From the NCBI RefSeq assembly GCF_013522825.1, contig NZ_JAAMQZ010000015.1, positions 1 through 64,000 of the forward strand: a stretch of DNA of 64,000 nucleotides. The letters run 5' to 3'. Origin of the DNA: Stutzerimonas stutzeri (GTDB lineage: Bacteria > Pseudomonadota > Gammaproteobacteria > Pseudomonadales > Pseudomonadaceae). The translations under genes were made by a program, and so were the position numbers. The notes beneath the pieces are model-generated. The model saw only the letters and a list, made by a program, of their open reading frames with translations. It did not search any database and was not told where the DNA came from. Every line of letters starts with the position of its first letter. Positions within the stretch are counted from its first letter, which is position 1. Below are positions 40,956-49,805 of the stretch, piece by piece.

Positions 40956-42134
40956 ATGCTGCTTGGCCTGTTCAATGAAATGCGCGCCGCCAAGGTACCG
41001 GTGTCGGTGCGCGAACTGCTCGACCTGATCGATGCGCTGAAGCACCGCGTGGTATTCGCCGACATGGACGAGTTCTACTATCTGGCGCGCACCGTGATGG
41101 TCAAGGACGAACGCCACTTCGACAAGTTCGACCGGGCCTTCGGCGCCTACTTCAATGGCCTGCAGAGCCTCGATCAGCACCTGGAGGCGCTGATTCCCGA
41201 GGAATGGCTGCGCAAGGAATTCGAGCGCAGCCTGAGCGACGAGGAACGCGCGCAGATCCAGTCCCTGGGCGGCCTCGACAAGCTGATCGAGGAATTCAAG
41301 AAACGCCTGGAGGAACAGAAGGAACGCCACGCCGGCGGCAACAAGTGGATCGGCACCGGCGGCACCAGCCCGTTCGGTTCCGGCGGCTACAACCCCGAAG
41401 GCATTCGCATCGGCGATGCCGGCAAGCGCCAGGGCCGCGCGGTGAAGGTCTGGGACCAGCGCGAATACAAGAACCTCGATGACCAGGTCGAATTGGGCAC
41501 GCGCAACATCAAAGTCGCCCTGCGCCGCCTGCGCAAATTCGCCCGCCAGGGCGCCGCGGACGAGCTGGACATCGACGGCACCATCGACCACACCGCCCGC
41601 GATGCCGGCCTGCTCAACATCCAGATGCGCCCCGAGCGGCGCAACGCGGTGAAGCTGCTGATCCTGTTCGACATCGGCGGCTCGATGGACGCCCACGTCA
41701 AGGTCTGCGAGGAACTGTTCTCGGCCTGCAAGACCGAGTTCAAGCACCTGGAATACTTCTACTTCCACAACTTCATCTACGAATCGGTGTGGAAGAACAA
41801 TTTCCGCCGCACCTCCGAGCGCACCTCGACCCTGGACCTGCTGCACAAGTACGGCCCGGACTACAAGGTGGTGTTCGTCGGCGACGCGGCGATGGCGCCC
41901 TATGAAGTCACCCAGCCGGGCGGCAGCGTCGAGCACTGGAACGAGGAAGCCGGCTACGTCTGGATGCAACGCTTCATGGAGAAGTACAAGAAGCTCATCT
42001 GGATCAACCCCTATCCCAAGGACACCTGGGGCTATACGACTTCCACCGGCATCATCCGCGAACTGGTGGAAGACCGCATGTATCCGCTGACCCTGAGCGG
42101 GCTGGAAGAAGGCATGCGATTCCTGGCGAAATAA
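40956..42134 (+). CDS. VWA-domain protein (CoxE-like), partner of the MoxR ATPase
   Basis: The 392-residue protein has a helical N-terminal region (1-125), a Gly-rich linker (GGTSPFGSGGYNPEG) and a C-terminal von Willebrand A domain with the MIDAS motif DIGGS (Asp239, Ser243). In MoxR-VWA pairs such as CoxD/CoxE and CbbQ/CbbO, the VWA protein recognises the client whose metal centre or conformation is remodelled. The client here is unknown. It is in an apparent operon with the MoxR and GFA genes. Confidence 0.9.
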   Translation: MLLGLFNEMRAAKVPVSVRELLDLIDALKHRVVFADMDEFYYLARTVMVKDERHFDKFDRAFGAYFNGLQSLDQHLEALIPEEWLRKEFERSLSDEERAQIQSLGGLDKLIEEFKKRLEEQKERHAGGNKWIGTGGTSPFGSGGYNPEGIRIGDAGKRQGRAVKVWDQREYKNLDDQVELGTRNIKVALRRLRKFARQGAADELDIDGTIDHTARDAGLLNIQMRPERRNAVKLLILFDIGGSMDAHVKVCEELFSACKTEFKHLEYFYFHNFIYESVWKNNFRRTSERTSTLDLLHKYGPDYKVVFVGDAAMAPYEVTQPGGSVEHWNEEAGYVWMQRFMEKYKKLIWINPYPKDTWGYTTSTGIIRELVEDRMYPLTLSGLEEGMRFLAK

Positions 42135-42223
42135 CCGGACGAGTCGACGCAGGCCTGATTCGCCAGTGCCTTGGAGATGGGCTACTCCTTACGACTCCGA
42201 TCACACGTCGCAGGAGAACGCCC

Positions 42224-42769
42224 GTGAACGACGAAGAACCACGCCAGTTGCCCACTGCCCTCTTTGTCGAGGCCCTGACCCTGGTCACATCGGTGCTGGG
42301 CGGCGCGAAGGATGGCAAGGAACTGCTGGAAAGCCTCGGCAGCCGGATCGACCCTGCCAGGCCGCTGCGCTATGCCGTGCAGACCTGCGAACGACGCGAC
42401 GACCATATTCTCATTCGGGCTCAGGTTCGCAACAGCGGCGAGCACGGTGTCCATGTGCAGTCCCTCGAAACCGAAGAGACGCTCAAGGCCGACATCCTCG
42501 AAGTCCGCGACATCACGGGGCGCAACGCTCGGGTGGGATTCCAGAGTTCATCGGACAGCGGCGCCGCGCCCTCGGACGACCCGCTGTTCCTCGACGCTGG
42601 AACCGCGCGATTGCTGGAGATCAGACTTCAGGCCTTCGACGAGCGACGCCTGCGCAACGCGCCGTACGGCAAACTGGTGTTCGGCTACGTGGTGAATGGC
42701 GTGGCGAGAAGCAACCTGAGCGACGAGGTGGAATTCGCCTTTCCCACCCGGACCCGGCTTCTCTCCTAG
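42224..42769 (+). CDS. Hypothetical protein
   Basis: The protein is 181 residues, starting at GTG 42224 behind CAGGAGAACG. It is acidic, with no signal peptide or transmembrane segment. The middle and C-terminal parts (about 45-175) look beta-rich. I do not recognise the family. It follows the VWA gene by 89 bp and may belong to that cluster or be an independent unit. Confidence 0.7.
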   Translation: MNDEEPRQLPTALFVEALTLVTSVLGGAKDGKELLESLGSRIDPARPLRYAVQTCERRDDHILIRAQVRNSGEHGVHVQSLETEETLKADILEVRDITGRNARVGFQSSSDSGAAPSDDPLFLDAGTARLLEIRLQAFDERRLRNAPYGKLVFGYVVNGVARSNLSDEVEFAFPTRTRLLS

Positions 42770-43114
42770 AGATGCCGCGAGGGGCGCTCCGTAGGTCGGT
42801 ACGCCCCCACATCCTTGCGGGGCATGCCGCTCCCGAAACGATGCTTTTGCGTGCCGCCCCTGAGCGGACGACCGGTAACGACTAGCGAAAACCCCGGACC
42901 GGCATGCCGGTAACATTTTTTTTCATTTGCAGTTGCGGGTTTTCGCCCTCTCATCCGTCTTGTTCATTGAGACATCCAAAAAACCGCACCACGCCCTGCA
43001 TGCGCAATGACATGCGGGGCGCTCGGCTTGTCCCGACCGAGCCCAGCACATTGACGTGCTTGCGCAGCTCCATCGCTACCGAATCCACCGCCCTCAGCCA
43101 TAGACCTTGCCCTC
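42770..43114. other. Regulatory gap before the iron cluster
   Basis: There is no gene in these 345 bp. The palindrome ACCGGCATGCCGGT (42898-42911) is followed within 5 bp by a run of eight T and could terminate the upstream gene. The same T-run overlaps a Fur-like site (listed next). GTAGGTCGGTACGCC near 42792 resembles half of a REP element. The fpvG promoter must lie in the right part. Confidence 0.45.
42912..42930 (-). promoter_or_regulatory. Candidate Fur box upstream of the fpvG-like gene
   Basis: On the minus strand GCAAATGAAAAAAAATGTT agrees with the 19-bp Fur consensus GATAATGATAATCATTATC at 11 positions by eye. It is 185 bp upstream of the first gene of an iron-reduction operon. This is a weak match supported mostly by context. 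Confidence 0.35.
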
Positions 43115-44299
43115 ATGTCCAAGAAGTCCCGCTCCAGACTCTGGTTTCTCGTTCACAGCTGGCTGGCCCTGCCGATCTGGTTCTTCCTGCTGATCATCTG
43201 CGTGACCGGCACCCTCGCCACGGTCAGCCAGGAGATCGTCTGGCTGGCCAACCCGGACGTGCGTGCCAGCAAGCCGTCGACCGATGCCGAACGGCTCGAT
43301 TACGAGCAGATCCTGCAGGCCGTGCAGACGCAGGAGCCGAGGCTCGCCGTGCTCGGCCTGTCGCGCCCGCAGGAGGATCATTTCGCCCTGACGGTGCGGG
43401 TCGCCTACCCTGACGCCACCACCGCGACCCTTTACGTGAACCCCTATTCGGGGGCCATCCAGGGCGTCAGCCCGCTGTTCGACTTCCGCCAGTTCACCCG
43501 CGCCCTGCACGGCTGGTGGCTGGCGCCCTGGACCGACGGCTACAGCTGGGGCTGGTATCTGGTCTGCAGCCTCGGCCCGCTGATGCTGGCCTCGCTGATC
43601 ACCGGCCTGGTGGTCTACAAGCGCTTCTGGCGCGCCTTCTTCAAGCCGCGGCTGCGCCTGAACCAGGGCGCACGGGTGTTCTGGGGGGACTTCCACCGGC
43701 TGTCGGGCATCTGGTCGATCTGGTTCATCGCCATCATCTCGATCACCGGTACCTGGTTCCTGCTGCAGGCGATCCTCTCGGACTTCGACATTCCCTACGT
43801 CGAGAGCCGCCCGCCCGCAGTGATCCAGCGTGACGCGGTGACCAGCACCGCCGGCCAGGCTCCGTCGACCCTGGGGCTCGACGAGATCACGCGGATCGCC
43901 CAGGCGCGGGTGCCGGGCTTCGAGCCCAGCTTCATCCGTCTGCCGGAAAGCACCTATGGCCCGGTCACCATCGGCGGGCGTGGCTGGTATCCGCTGATGA
44001 ACCAGTCGCTGTCCATCAGCCCCTACGACGGCAGCATCGTCGGCACCAACCTGCTCGACGACCGCCCTGCCCTGTCCTTCGTCACCGAATCCATGTACCC
44101 GCTGCATTTCGGCGACTTCGGCGGGCTCTGGCTGAAGCTGGTGTGGTTCCTGTTCGGCCTGCTGCTGACCTTCATGGTGTTGAGTGGCCTGCTGATCTGG
44201 AGCAAACGCACGGTCAAGGCCACCGCCCAGCAACTACGTCGCCCACCCCGCGCGGCGCGCGGCACCTCCCTCGAAACCGCCGTGGAGAACACCCCATGA
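43115..44299 (+). CDS. fpvG: PepSY-domain inner-membrane protein, FpvG-like ferrisiderophore reductase
   Basis: The 394-residue protein has four PepSY-TM helices (about 10-35, 140-160, 190-215, 345-370) with periplasmic domains. In P. aeruginosa FpvG, with FpvH, FpvJ and FpvK, reduces Fe(III) in the periplasm so that iron leaves pyoverdine. The next two small genes here match FpvH and FpvJ in size and order. The stop overlaps the next ATG by 4 bp. The name rests on family, order and the adjacent PvdRT-OpmQ-like exporter. Confidence 0.8.
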   Translation: MSKKSRSRLWFLVHSWLALPIWFFLLIICVTGTLATVSQEIVWLANPDVRASKPSTDAERLDYEQILQAVQTQEPRLAVLGLSRPQEDHFALTVRVAYPDATTATLYVNPYSGAIQGVSPLFDFRQFTRALHGWWLAPWTDGYSWGWYLVCSLGPLMLASLITGLVVYKRFWRAFFKPRLRLNQGARVFWGDFHRLSGIWSIWFIAIISITGTWFLLQAILSDFDIPYVESRPPAVIQRDAVTSTAGQAPSTLGLDEITRIAQARVPGFEPSFIRLPESTYGPVTIGGRGWYPLMNQSLSISPYDGSIVGTNLLDDRPALSFVTESMYPLHFGDFGGLWLKLVWFLFGLLLTFMVLSGLLIWSKRTVKATAQQLRRPPRAARGTSLETAVENTP

Positions 44300-44829
44300 G
44301 CTCTGCTTCCACCACCTCCGGTCGGCTTCGCGCAGCCTGGCTGCGCTGGCGCTTCCACCTCAACGTGCTGCTGCTGATCGTGCCGCTGGCGCTCATGTCG
44401 CAGTACTTCCAGAACCAGGCCAAGTTTCGCGGCCTGATGGGGCTGGGCGAGCGCGAGATCGGCGAAATCCAGGTCGGCCCCTGGAGCGCGCGACTGGCCG
44501 AGCACGAACTGGGCGGCCCTCACGACGAGGGCATCTACGGCTTCCACAAACCGTTCGTGGTCGCCTTCTGCGAAACCTGCCTGCCACAGATCAAGGCCGC
44601 CTACCTGCGCATCGGCGAGCCGCGAAGCCTGCGGGCCGCCGGAGCCCTGCTGATGGGCAACCCCTACGCGCTGGAGGGCGAAGTGGTGGTGCCGCCGCGC
44701 GCCTCGCCGGACAGCGAACTCTGGCTGACCGTCGAAGGCTGGGACGGCAGCGTCCACCAGGCTTCCATTCCCCTGGCCCAGGCCTCGCCCGATACCCGGG
44801 CCTGGCTCGAACAACGAGGCAACCTTTGA
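44296..44829 (+). CDS. fpvH: FpvH-like membrane-anchored protein with CxxC
   Basis: The 177-residue protein has one N-terminal transmembrane helix (FHLNVLLLIVPLALM) and a periplasmic domain with FCETC, a possible redox or metal site. Its size and position after the PepSY gene match FpvH of the pyoverdine iron-release complex. ATGA overlaps on the upstream side and TGATG on the downstream side show tight translational coupling. Confidence 0.72.
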   Translation: MSSASTTSGRLRAAWLRWRFHLNVLLLIVPLALMSQYFQNQAKFRGLMGLGEREIGEIQVGPWSARLAEHELGGPHDEGIYGFHKPFVVAFCETCLPQIKAAYLRIGEPRSLRAAGALLMGNPYALEGEVVVPPRASPDSELWLTVEGWDGSVHQASIPLAQASPDTRAWLEQRGNL

Positions 44830-45149
44830 TGATCATTCGCCGGATCGAACTCACCCTGGGCGCCTTGCTGCTCGTCGGCGTCGTCCAGATCGCCGCGGCG
44901 CACCAGGCGCCTTTCTGCCAGTGCAAGGCCGTCGACGAACGCAATATCCGCTGCGTCGGCGGCTTCAGCGGCGGCGTGCCCGCCGTCGGTGTGACGCTCG
45001 ACGTGATCGGCTACGACCAGCGCACCCTGGTGGCCGGCAAACTGGACGAGCAGGCATCCTTCACCTTCGAGCGGCCCGACGCGCCCTTCTACATCCTCTT
45101 CGACGCCGGCCCCGGCTACACCGTCGAGATCGACCACCAGGACCTGTGA
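44829..45149 (+). CDS. fpvJ: FpvJ-like small periplasmic/membrane protein
   Basis: The 106-residue protein has an N-terminal hydrophobic signal/anchor (ELTLGALLLVGVVQIAAAH) and a small beta-rich domain beginning PFCQCKAVDERNIRC. Its cysteines may bind metal. The start ATG 44829 overlaps the fpvH stop. It is the third gene of the FpvG-H-J-like unit. A fourth gene corresponding to FpvK is not seen; the next genes are convergent, 16 bp away. Confidence 0.7.
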   Translation: MIIRRIELTLGALLLVGVVQIAAAHQAPFCQCKAVDERNIRCVGGFSGGVPAVGVTLDVIGYDQRTLVAGKLDEQASFTFERPDAPFYILFDAGPGYTVEIDHQDL

Positions 45150-45165
45150 CCGCAAACAAGTGATT

Positions 45166-46539
45166 TCAGCGGGCGTCTGCCTGACGCCAGCCACCACCGA
45201 GCGCCCTGGCCAGCGCCACGCGGCTCTGCAGGCGAGCCAGGCGTAGCTGGACGCTCCGGTCTTCGGCCTCGTACAGGATGCGCTGGGCATCGAGCAGATT
45301 GAGCAAGTCGTCGGCGCCAGCCTGGTAGCGCCGTTCAGCCAGTTGGAAGGCGCGTTCGGCCTGGGCCTGAACCGCTTGCTGGGCCTGCCATTGAGCTTCC
45401 ACGCCAGTGCCGGCATTCAGCGCCACCTGCACATCGGCGAAGGCTTCGATGATGCGTTGGCGGTAGCTGGCCAGCAGTTCTTCACGGCGGGCCGTGCTGC
45501 GCTCGCGTGCGGCGGCCAGGGCGCCGCCGTCGAAAATCGGCGCGGCCAGCGCGGCAGTCAGCGAATACAGCGGACCGGCGAGAACGCGGCTCAGACTTCC
45601 GGCTGTGCCGCTGGCACCAGCGGACAGGTCCAGACGCGGCAACAGCGCGGCACGCGCCGCACGCAGGTCGGCATCGGCTGCGCGCAGTTGCGCCTCGGCG
45701 CGGGCCAGATCCGGGCGGCGCAGCAGCAGGTCGCTGGGCAGTCCGGAGACAAACGAGGGTGCTTGCAGCGCCCCGAGTGAGGCCGAGGAGACCGTCGCCG
45801 GCTCGCCCTGCCCCAGCAATACAGCCAGCTCGCTGCGCACGTCGTCGGCCTGCTGGCGCAGGGCTTCGCGGTTGCGCCGCTGCTCGGCCACCAGGCCACG
45901 TTGCTGGGCCAGTTCCAACGGCGTGGCGGCGCCCGCCGCCTGACGCGCCTGCACGGCAGCCAGTACCCGTTCGGCATTGTTCAGGTTGAGTTCGGCCAGG
46001 CGCAGGCGCTCGGCCAGGGCGACCTGACGCAGCCAGGTATCGACCAGGCTGGCGGTCAGGCTCAAACGCAGGGCCTCGCGGTCGAAGCGACTGGCGGCCA
46101 GCTCGGCGCGGGCCGCGTCACGATCGGCGGCCAGGCGGCCCCACAGATCCACTTCGTAGCGGGCGACGAGGCCGCCGCCGTAGCGGTTGCCGGCATTTTC
46201 GCCATTGCCACCCAAGCGGCCTTCGCGGCTGGCACCGAGGTTGCCGTCCAGGCGCGGCAGCAGCGCGGCGCCGGCGGCACGGGCGCTGGCTTCGGCCTGG
46301 CGCAGGCGCGCAGCGGCGGCGGCCAGGTCCTGGTTGTCGTTCAGGGCCTGCTCAACCAGGGCGTCCAGTTCGTCGCTGGCGAAGCCGCGCCACCAGGTAT
46401 CGGTCGGCGTTTCTCCACTGTCCCGGGAATGGCGCCATTCGTCGGGGACAGCAGGCAGGCTGGTCGGCGTTTCGGCGGTATGGCTGCAACCGCCCAGCAG
46501 CAGCGCGCCGCACAACGTCGGCAGAAGGTATCGGGTCAT
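45166..46539 (-). CDS. opmQ: Outer-membrane efflux lipoprotein (NodT/OpmQ family)
   Basis: The 457-residue RND-type outer-membrane factor has a lipoprotein signal with lipobox LLGGC and two repeats of the TolC-like coiled-coil/barrel fold (DNQDLAAAAARLRQAEA and DLLLRRPDLARAEAQLRAA). It is the last gene of a pvdR-pvdT-opmQ-type operon, which in P. aeruginosa exports newly made and recycled pyoverdine. I choose ATG 46539 (AGGA at 6 bp). It overlaps nothing but is only 11 bp after the ABC gene. Confidence 0.82.
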   Translation of the reverse strand: MTRYLLPTLCGALLLGGCSHTAETPTSLPAVPDEWRHSRDSGETPTDTWWRGFASDELDALVEQALNDNQDLAAAAARLRQAEASARAAGAALLPRLDGNLGASREGRLGGNGENAGNRYGGGLVARYEVDLWGRLAADRDAARAELAASRFDREALRLSLTASLVDTWLRQVALAERLRLAELNLNNAERVLAAVQARQAAGAATPLELAQQRGLVAEQRRNREALRQQADDVRSELAVLLGQGEPATVSSASLGALQAPSFVSGLPSDLLLRRPDLARAEAQLRAADADLRAARAALLPRLDLSAGASGTAGSLSRVLAGPLYSLTAALAAPIFDGGALAAARERSTARREELLASYRQRIIEAFADVQVALNAGTGVEAQWQAQQAVQAQAERAFQLAERRYQAGADDLLNLLDAQRILYEAEDRSVQLRLARLQSRVALARALGGGWRQADAR

Positions 46540-46550
46540 GGAAAGTCCTG

Positions 46551-48497
46551 TCATTGCACGGCCAGCGCCACCACCGGGTCGAGCCGCGCCGCAGTCCTGG
46601 CCGGCAGGTAGCCGAACACCAGGCCGGTGCCCACCGCGCAGGCGAAGGCCAGCAGCATCGCCGACAGCGAGAACACCAGCGGCACCTCCCAGAGGATCAG
46701 CAAAGCGCCGAACAGCAACCCGCTGGCCACGCCGACGCTGCCGCCGACCAGGGTGACCAGCACCGATTCGGTGAGGAACTGGCGCATGATGTCGCGCTGG
46801 CGTGCGCCGGTCGCCATGCGGATGCCGATCTCGCGGGTGCGTTCGCGCACGGTCATCAGCATCACGTTCATCACGCCGATGCCGCCGACCAGCAGCGACA
46901 CGGCGGCGATCAGGCCGAGCATCAGGGTCATGCTCTGCCGCGTCTTGGCCTCGGCCTGCAACTTGGCGGCGGAGTTGTACACGCGAAAATCCTGGCGACC
47001 GTGGCGCTGCAGCATGAGTTCTTCCACTGCGCGTTGCGCTGGTAATACCAGCTCGCTGCGCTTCACCTCGATCGCCCCATAGCTCTCGTCGCGCAGCTTG
47101 GGGAAGACCCGCACCACGCCCGTGCTGTGCGGCACCAGCACCTGCTCGTCCGGGTAGTTGCCACCGGCTTCACTACCCTTCTCGCTCATTACCCCGATCA
47201 CCTCGAAGGGCGAGCTGTTGATCAGGATGATGCTGCCGAGCGGATCGCCGCCATCCGGGAAAACGCTGGTGTACACCTCGTGACCGAGCACCGCCACCGG
47301 GGCGATTTCGCGGTTCTCCGCGGCGCTGAAAAAGCGCCCGCGCGCCACCGGCCAGTGATGGATCTGCGGCAGCTCTTCGCCCACGCCGAGCACCTCGGTC
47401 TGCAGCGCCTGCTGGCCATGGCGGATCAGCGCCGGGTCGCGCAGGATCGGCATCACCCGCGCCACCTCACGCAGCTCGCCGATGGCCGCGAAGTCATCCA
47501 GTGTCAGCACGCCGACAGGGCCGCCGGTGCGTGGCACGTCGCTGCCGATGTACATCATGTTGGCGCCCATCACGCCCATTTCGGCGACCACCTTCTGCCG
47601 TGCGCCTTCGCCGACGGCGAGCATGACTATCACCGAGGCCACGCCGATGACGATGCCGAGCAGGGTCAGCGCCGTGCGGAAACGATGGATCAACAGCACG
47701 CGCCAGGCGCCGCGCAGCATCTCGCCCAACTCGCCGAGAAAGGACGCGCCGCCGTCACGGCCGGCCTGGCGCATGTCCGGCGCGGGCAGCGCATTGGCCG
47801 GGGCGGTGGCGCCGCTGTCGCCGATCACTTCGCCGTCGCGGATCTCGATCACCCGCCGCGCCTGGGCGGCGACGTCGCGGTCATGGGTGATGAGGATGAT
47901 GGTGTGGCCGGCATCGGCCAGTTCGTGCAGCAGCGCCATGACCTCCTTGCCGCTGCGGCTGTCCAGCGCGCCGGTGGGTTCGTCCGCAAGGATGATGCGT
48001 CCGCCGTTCATCAGCGCCCGGGCAATCGACACACGTTGCTGCTGACCACCGGAGAGCTGGTTGGGGCGATGTTCCAGACGCTCCTCCAGGCCCAGGCGCC
48101 GCAGCAAGACCGAAGCGCGCTCGCGGCGCTGCTCGCTCGGCATGCCGGCATAGATGGCCGGCACCTCGACGTTCTCGCGTGCCGATTCGGTGGCGATCAG
48201 GTGGTAGCCCTGGAAGACGAAACCGAAAGCCTCGCGGCGCAACCAGGCCAGCTGATCGGCATCGAAGGCGGCCACGTCCTCGCCGGCGAAGCGGTAGCTG
48301 CCGGCGCTGGGGCGATCCAGGCAGCCGAGGATGTTCATCAGGGTCGACTTGCCGGAACCGGAAGTGCCGACGATGGCGACGAACTCGCCCGCCAGGATCG
48401 ACAGGTCGATGCCGCGCAGCACGTCCACCGCCGGTGCGCCGTCGTCGCCGCCGTAGGTGCGGCGGAGGCCCTGCAGCTCGATCAGCGGCGCTACCAC
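46551..48497 (-). CDS. pvdT: MacB-type ABC exporter (PvdT-like)
   Basis: The 648-residue protein is a fusion of an N-terminal ABC ATPase (Walker A GTSGSGKST, Q-loop, signature LSGGQQQR, Walker B IILADEP) with a MacB-type membrane domain. That domain has four helices (first near residue 290, three after 530) and a large periplasmic domain. It forms a tripartite mechanotransmission pump with the adjacent PvdR and OpmQ homologues. The start is GTG 48497, overlapping the pvdR stop. Confidence 0.88.
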   Translation of the reverse strand: MVAPLIELQGLRRTYGGDDGAPAVDVLRGIDLSILAGEFVAIVGTSGSGKSTLMNILGCLDRPSAGSYRFAGEDVAAFDADQLAWLRREAFGFVFQGYHLIATESARENVEVPAIYAGMPSEQRRERASVLLRRLGLEERLEHRPNQLSGGQQQRVSIARALMNGGRIILADEPTGALDSRSGKEVMALLHELADAGHTIILITHDRDVAAQARRVIEIRDGEVIGDSGATAPANALPAPDMRQAGRDGGASFLGELGEMLRGAWRVLLIHRFRTALTLLGIVIGVASVIVMLAVGEGARQKVVAEMGVMGANMMYIGSDVPRTGGPVGVLTLDDFAAIGELREVARVMPILRDPALIRHGQQALQTEVLGVGEELPQIHHWPVARGRFFSAAENREIAPVAVLGHEVYTSVFPDGGDPLGSIILINSSPFEVIGVMSEKGSEAGGNYPDEQVLVPHSTGVVRVFPKLRDESYGAIEVKRSELVLPAQRAVEELMLQRHGRQDFRVYNSAAKLQAEAKTRQSMTLMLGLIAAVSLLVGGIGVMNVMLMTVRERTREIGIRMATGARQRDIMRQFLTESVLVTLVGGSVGVASGLLFGALLILWEVPLVFSLSAMLLAFACAVGTGLVFGYLPARTAARLDPVVALAVQ

Positions 48498-49657
48498 TGG
48501 AACCTCGACATGCCGACCTCGGCCTGTACTTCTCCGGTCACCAGGCGTTCGCCCTCGTGCAGGCCATCGAGAATTTCCGCCACCTGGCGATCCCGCGTGC
48601 CGACTTTCACCGCGCGCAGTTCGGGCTGCCCGTCGTCGCCGAGAATGCGCACCTGATAGCTGCCCGGTTTGCCCTGCAAGGCATCCAGCGGCGCAGTGAG
48701 CACGCCCTTGGCCGAGGCGGTGACGAACACCACCTGGGCGGTCATTTGCGGCATCAGCTCGCCGTCATCGTTGTCCACCTCGAACAGCACGGTGTACTGC
48801 ACCACCTTCTCCGGTTCGGCGGCGCCGCTCGATTCGCTCTGGCCAGCGTTGGTCACCGGCGGCGCCGGCAGCACCTGGCGCACCCTGCTGTGCCAGCGAC
48901 GTTCATCACCACCTAGGGTAGTGAAGTACAGCGGCAGGCCGGCCTTGACCCGACGGATATCGGCCTCGGAGACGCGCGTCCAGCCGGTCATGCTGGACAG
49001 ATCGGCGATGCGCATCACCGTCGGCGTCTGGTAGGTGGCGTTGAGGGTCTGGCCCTGCTTGACGTCGACCCCCAGCACCGAGCCGGCGATCGGTGCGTAG
49101 ATGCGCGTGTAGCTGAGCTGCGCCTCGTTGCCGCGCAACCGCGCCTGGGCTTCCGCGATCTGCGCACGCAGCCGTTGCAGGCGGGCCGTGGCCGAACGCA
49201 GGGTGGCCACGGCGATCTGCACGTCTTCCTCACGGGTCGCCTCGTCGGCCAGCAGGCGCTGCTGGCGGCGATGTTGCTGGCGCGCCAGGTCGAGCTGCGC
49301 CTGCTGCTCGGCCAGTTGCGCGCGCAGGCCATCCAGCGCGGCGCGATCGGCCTCCACCGTGGCTTCGTGCAGGCTGGCGTCGATTTCGGCGAGCAACTGA
49401 CCCTTGTCGACGCGGTCACCCGGCTCCACGTGCAGGCGCATGATCTGCCCGGACACCTGGGCGCCGACGTCCACCGAATGACGCGGCTGCAAGGTGCCGA
49501 TGGCAACCACCGTGGCCGCCACATCGCCGCGCGCGACGGTGACGGTTTCATAGGCGATGGCCGGCCTGTGGCTGAACCAGCCTCCAAGACATAGCAGTAT
49601 CAGGAGCGATGCGATGAACAGCCAGCGACGCCGGCTGGCGGGAAGGGAAAACGACAT
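48491..49657 (-). CDS. pvdR: MacA-type periplasmic adaptor (PvdR-like)
   Basis: The 388-residue membrane fusion protein has an N-terminal anchor (RRWLFIASLLILLCLGGW), a lipoyl domain (VAIGTLQPRHSVDVGAQVSG), a long alpha-helical hairpin (about 95-180) and beta-barrel/MPD domains. It is the adaptor of the PvdRT-OpmQ-like exporter. ATG 49657 is preceded by GAGGTCGAG. A long perfect hairpin (49710-49756) lies 52 bp upstream of its start. Confidence 0.85.
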   Translation of the reverse strand: MSFSLPASRRRWLFIASLLILLCLGGWFSHRPAIAYETVTVARGDVAATVVAIGTLQPRHSVDVGAQVSGQIMRLHVEPGDRVDKGQLLAEIDASLHEATVEADRAALDGLRAQLAEQQAQLDLARQQHRRQQRLLADEATREEDVQIAVATLRSATARLQRLRAQIAEAQARLRGNEAQLSYTRIYAPIAGSVLGVDVKQGQTLNATYQTPTVMRIADLSSMTGWTRVSEADIRRVKAGLPLYFTTLGGDERRWHSRVRQVLPAPPVTNAGQSESSGAAEPEKVVQYTVLFEVDNDDGELMPQMTAQVVFVTASAKGVLTAPLDALQGKPGSYQVRILGDDGQPELRAVKVGTRDRQVAEILDGLHEGERLVTGEVQAEVGMSRFQW

Positions 49658-49709
49658 GTGTGGGCTCGACCTCTGTCTGAGCGTTGGATAAGCATCCCTG
49701 ATCACCGGG

Positions 49710-49756
49710 CCGAGCCGGTTCGACAGTGCTAGGGTGCCACCGTCGAACCGGCTCGG
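49710..49756. repeat. 15-bp perfect inverted repeat between the receptor and pvdR genes
   Basis: The arms CCGAGCCGGTTCGAC (49710-49724) and GTCGAACCGGCTCGG (49742-49756) are perfect complements with a 17-nt loop. There is no T-run on either side, so it is not a classic terminator. It separates the TonB receptor (stop 49806) from pvdR and may be a differential-stability or attenuation hairpin, or a protein site. Confidence 0.85.
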
Positions 49757-49805
49757 AGGTGATGAGCTGTTTGCGTGCCGAAGGGACGCTTTTTCCGCCC
49801 GTTGG

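Noticed and set aside
47127..48656. A 509-codon plus-strand frame opposite the pvdT-like gene.
   Set aside because: It is a shadow of an ABC exporter gene whose Walker and signature motifs are intact on the minus strand.
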